Assembly: GCA_913776405.1 (NCBI GenBank)
Contig: CAJYOV010000017.1
Span: forward strand, 1-7,368
Source of the DNA: Pseudobdellovibrionaceae bacterium
Lineage (GTDB): Bacteria; Bdellovibrionota; Bdellovibrionia; Bdellovibrionales; JAMPXM01
Reading direction: 5' to 3'
Length of the DNA stretch: 7,368 nt
In this document: positions 5,963 through 7,368 of the stretch, one piece after another
Position numbering within the stretch: position 1 is the stretch's first letter
How the letters are laid out: every line of letters starts with the position of its first letter
Program-made: the position numbers and the translations under genes
Notes under the pieces: generated by a model
What the model was told of the DNA's origin: nothing
The model's database searches: none
What the model saw: only the letters and a program-made list of their open reading frames with translations

Positions 5963-7368
5963 TTAGAGCTTCGATTTCAATTCAGCGCGTTTTTTCGGAT
6001 CAACACGGAGGTACTTCGGGAAGTCGTTGCCGATGTCGCTCCATTTGAAGTTCTTCAACCAGCCTTGAAGAACTTTGTAGCTCTCGCGGTGGATGTTGAA
6101 GAGCCAAGGTGATTCTTCGACGACGATGTCGCGCATTTTTACGTAGAGAGCGTCACGAGCTGCGCCCGGTGGCAAATTCAACGCTTGCTCATAAAGTTTA
6201 TCGAACTCTGCATTCGAGAACGCCGAGTCGTTAGGACCTGGGCTTGCGTTCTTCGAGTAGAAGAGTTGGAAGAAGTTTTGCGCGTCTGGGTAGTCTGCAC
6301 CCCAAGCGATACCGAAGAACTGAGCTTTGCCAGTTTTGATCTTCTCTTGGAATTGCGGCCACGTGTTCGGATTCACTCTTACCTTAATGCCAATAGCCGC
6401 CATGTTCTGAACCAGGAATTCAGATTGCTGACGGGCAGTGGAGTCAGAAAGGGACTCGTACGTGAGCTCTGCAAGACCCTTGCCTCCCGGGAAGCCGGCT
6501 TTCGCGAGTTCTGCTTTCGCTTTCTCGAGGTTGTAAGCGTATGGGTTCTTGAAGTTTGCGTCGTAGCTCGAAATTCCTGGGGGAATTGGGCCTTGAGCGA
6601 GGATGCCGCGACCGTTGTAGAACTTGTCGATCAATGTCGCGTTGTCTTGAGCCATCGCCATCGCGTGACGAAGAGCTTTGTTTTTGCCCAAGATCGGATC
6701 TTTCATGTTGAAACCGATGTAGGTGACATCGAGGTTCGGCGTGACGTCCAAAGTCATGCCCTTAGCTGTAAGTTCCGGGATCAACTTCTTGCGATCTGTT
6801 TTTTGAACGGTCGTCTCGAAATTGTCTTTCGGGATTTCAACGTACTCGAAGTTGCCCTTCATGAAGTTCTGCCAGCGAGGAGGGTCCTCGAGGAGTTCTG
6901 TGAAGACCAATTTTTCTGCGAACGGAAGCGGTTTGCCTGCGTCTTCGAGGAGGCCTTTTTCTTTATCGCCAGCTTCGCCTTCAGAAGGGAATTGCTCGCC
7001 TCTCCACGTTGGGTTTTTCACAAGCGTGATCTTGTTGTTGCGAACCCAGTCAGACGAGTTCTTCAACATGAAGGGGCCGGTGCCCACGGGGTTGTTCAAG
7101 AATTCTTCGCCGTATTTGTCGACCGCTTCTTTAGGAACTGCGCCCGCAAATGGCATCGCGAGAACGTAGTAAAGTTGGTAGTAAGGCTTGATGAGCTTGA
7201 TGACGAGAGTGTTCGCGTCAGGAGCCGAAAGACCTTCGACAGGCGTGTCGTAAGTGGCTTTGCCGTCTTTCATTGCGGCAGCCCACTCGTTGAGGCCCTT
7301 GATCTTGCCATCGAAGATCCAGAAACCTTCTGAACCGTTTTTCGGGTCCGCGAGGCGTTTGAAGCTAT
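5963..7368 (-). CDS. Peptide ABC importer substrate-binding protein, SBP family 5 (5' end missing)
   Basis: A partial gene for a periplasmic OppA/DppA-type binding protein. The frame is open to the window edge, giving 467 complete residues; I judge that about 120 N-terminal residues, including any signal peptide, lie outside. An internal ATG at 7273 is not the start, since the 31 codons before it are family sequence (FKRLADP, then GKIKGLNEW). Visible family signatures include NTLVIKL, the PVGTGPF motif, VTYIGFNM, an ALRHAMAMAQD helix, the YNLEKAKAELAKAGFPGG stretch, AWGADYPDAQNFFQLFYS, and a C-terminus with LQGWLKNF and KYLRVDP. It captures peptides for the two permeases encoded just downstream (28-base gap). 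The long stretch shows no frameshift or internal stop. Substrate length and specificity cannot be read from sequence; a non-peptide solute is possible for family 5. It ends with TAA (5965-5963), and its promoter is outside the window. Confidence 0.95.
   Translation of the reverse strand, partial: SFKRLADPKNGSEGFWIFDGKIKGLNEWAAAMKDGKATYDTPVEGLSAPDANTLVIKLIKPYYQLYYVLAMPFAGAVPKEAVDKYGEEFLNNPVGTGPFMLKNSSDWVRNNKITLVKNPTWRGEQFPSEGEAGDKEKGLLEDAGKPLPFAEKLVFTELLEDPPRWQNFMKGNFEYVEIPKDNFETTVQKTDRKKLIPELTAKGMTLDVTPNLDVTYIGFNMKDPILGKNKALRHAMAMAQDNATLIDKFYNGRGILAQGPIPPGISSYDANFKNPYAYNLEKAKAELAKAGFPGGKGLAELTYESLSDSTARQQSEFLVQNMAAIGIKVRVNPNTWPQFQEKIKTGKAQFFGIAWGADYPDAQNFFQLFYSKNASPGPNDSAFSNAEFDKLYEQALNLPPGAARDALYVKMRDIVVEESPWLFNIHRESYKVLQGWLKNFKWSDIGNDFPKYLRVDPKKRAELKSKL

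Noticed and set aside
7271..7273. ATG at 7273 as the start of the substrate-binding protein
   Set aside because: The frame continues upstream to the window edge with recognisable family sequence, and a start here would remove any signal peptide.
6185..7333. Plus-strand open frame of 382 codons opposite the binding-protein gene
   Set aside because: It is antisense to a strongly conserved family 5 binding protein. The translation is rich in Arg, Val, Glu and Phe without any family motif, and the frame is open because of codon bias in the real gene.

Overview
The window looks like ordinary chromosomal DNA from a Gram-negative bacterium with roughly balanced G+C. It holds seven protein genes, strong AAGGAG-type ribosome binding sites and very little non-coding space. 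A Bdellovibrionota/deltaproteobacterial-type host would fit the style of the proteins, but this is an impression: there is no rRNA or other marker, so the lineage stays open. I see no tRNA, rRNA, CRISPR array, insertion sequence or phage gene, and no gene-free stretch longer than about 120 bases.

Right-hand part (7368 down to 1969, minus strand): a canonical oligopeptide/dipeptide ABC importer operon in the order substrate-binding protein (5' end outside the window), permease OppB/DppB, permease OppC/DppC, ATPase OppD/DppD, ATPase OppF/DppF. The binding protein captures peptide in the periplasm, the two permeases form the membrane channel, and the two non-identical ATPases power it from the cytoplasm. 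The genes are 28, 10, 13 and 10 bases apart. At the last three junctions the stop codon of one gene is fused to the Shine-Dalgarno of the next (TAAGGA), which suggests translational coupling. Two of the genes start with GTG. A perfect 10-bp inverted repeat lies just inside the first permease gene, where it could help set the ratio of binding protein to permease.

Middle (1968-1850): a 119-base spacer with several hairpins, including a three-arm set of mutually exclusive stems around the oppF stop codon. It ends in a strong leftward intrinsic terminator whose 3' arm is also the Shine-Dalgarno of the next gene and whose T-run touches that gene's ATG.

Left-hand part: 1849-839 (minus) encodes an unrecognised single-pass membrane protein with a Pro/Thr-rich linker and a predicted periplasmic helical domain. 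Converging on it across 28 bases is 49-810 (plus), a lipoprotein with an M48 metallopeptidase-like fold in which the zinc ligands appear to be lost (HExxH has become REIAL), so a probable pseudo-peptidase. A short hairpin with a leftward T-run lies just upstream of it. The lipoprotein and the membrane protein have no evident functional link to peptide import beyond adjacency.

The importer is well known biology. The points that deserve a second look are the degenerate M48 lipoprotein, the terminator/Shine-Dalgarno overlap, the alternative hairpins after oppF and the hairpin inside oppB.
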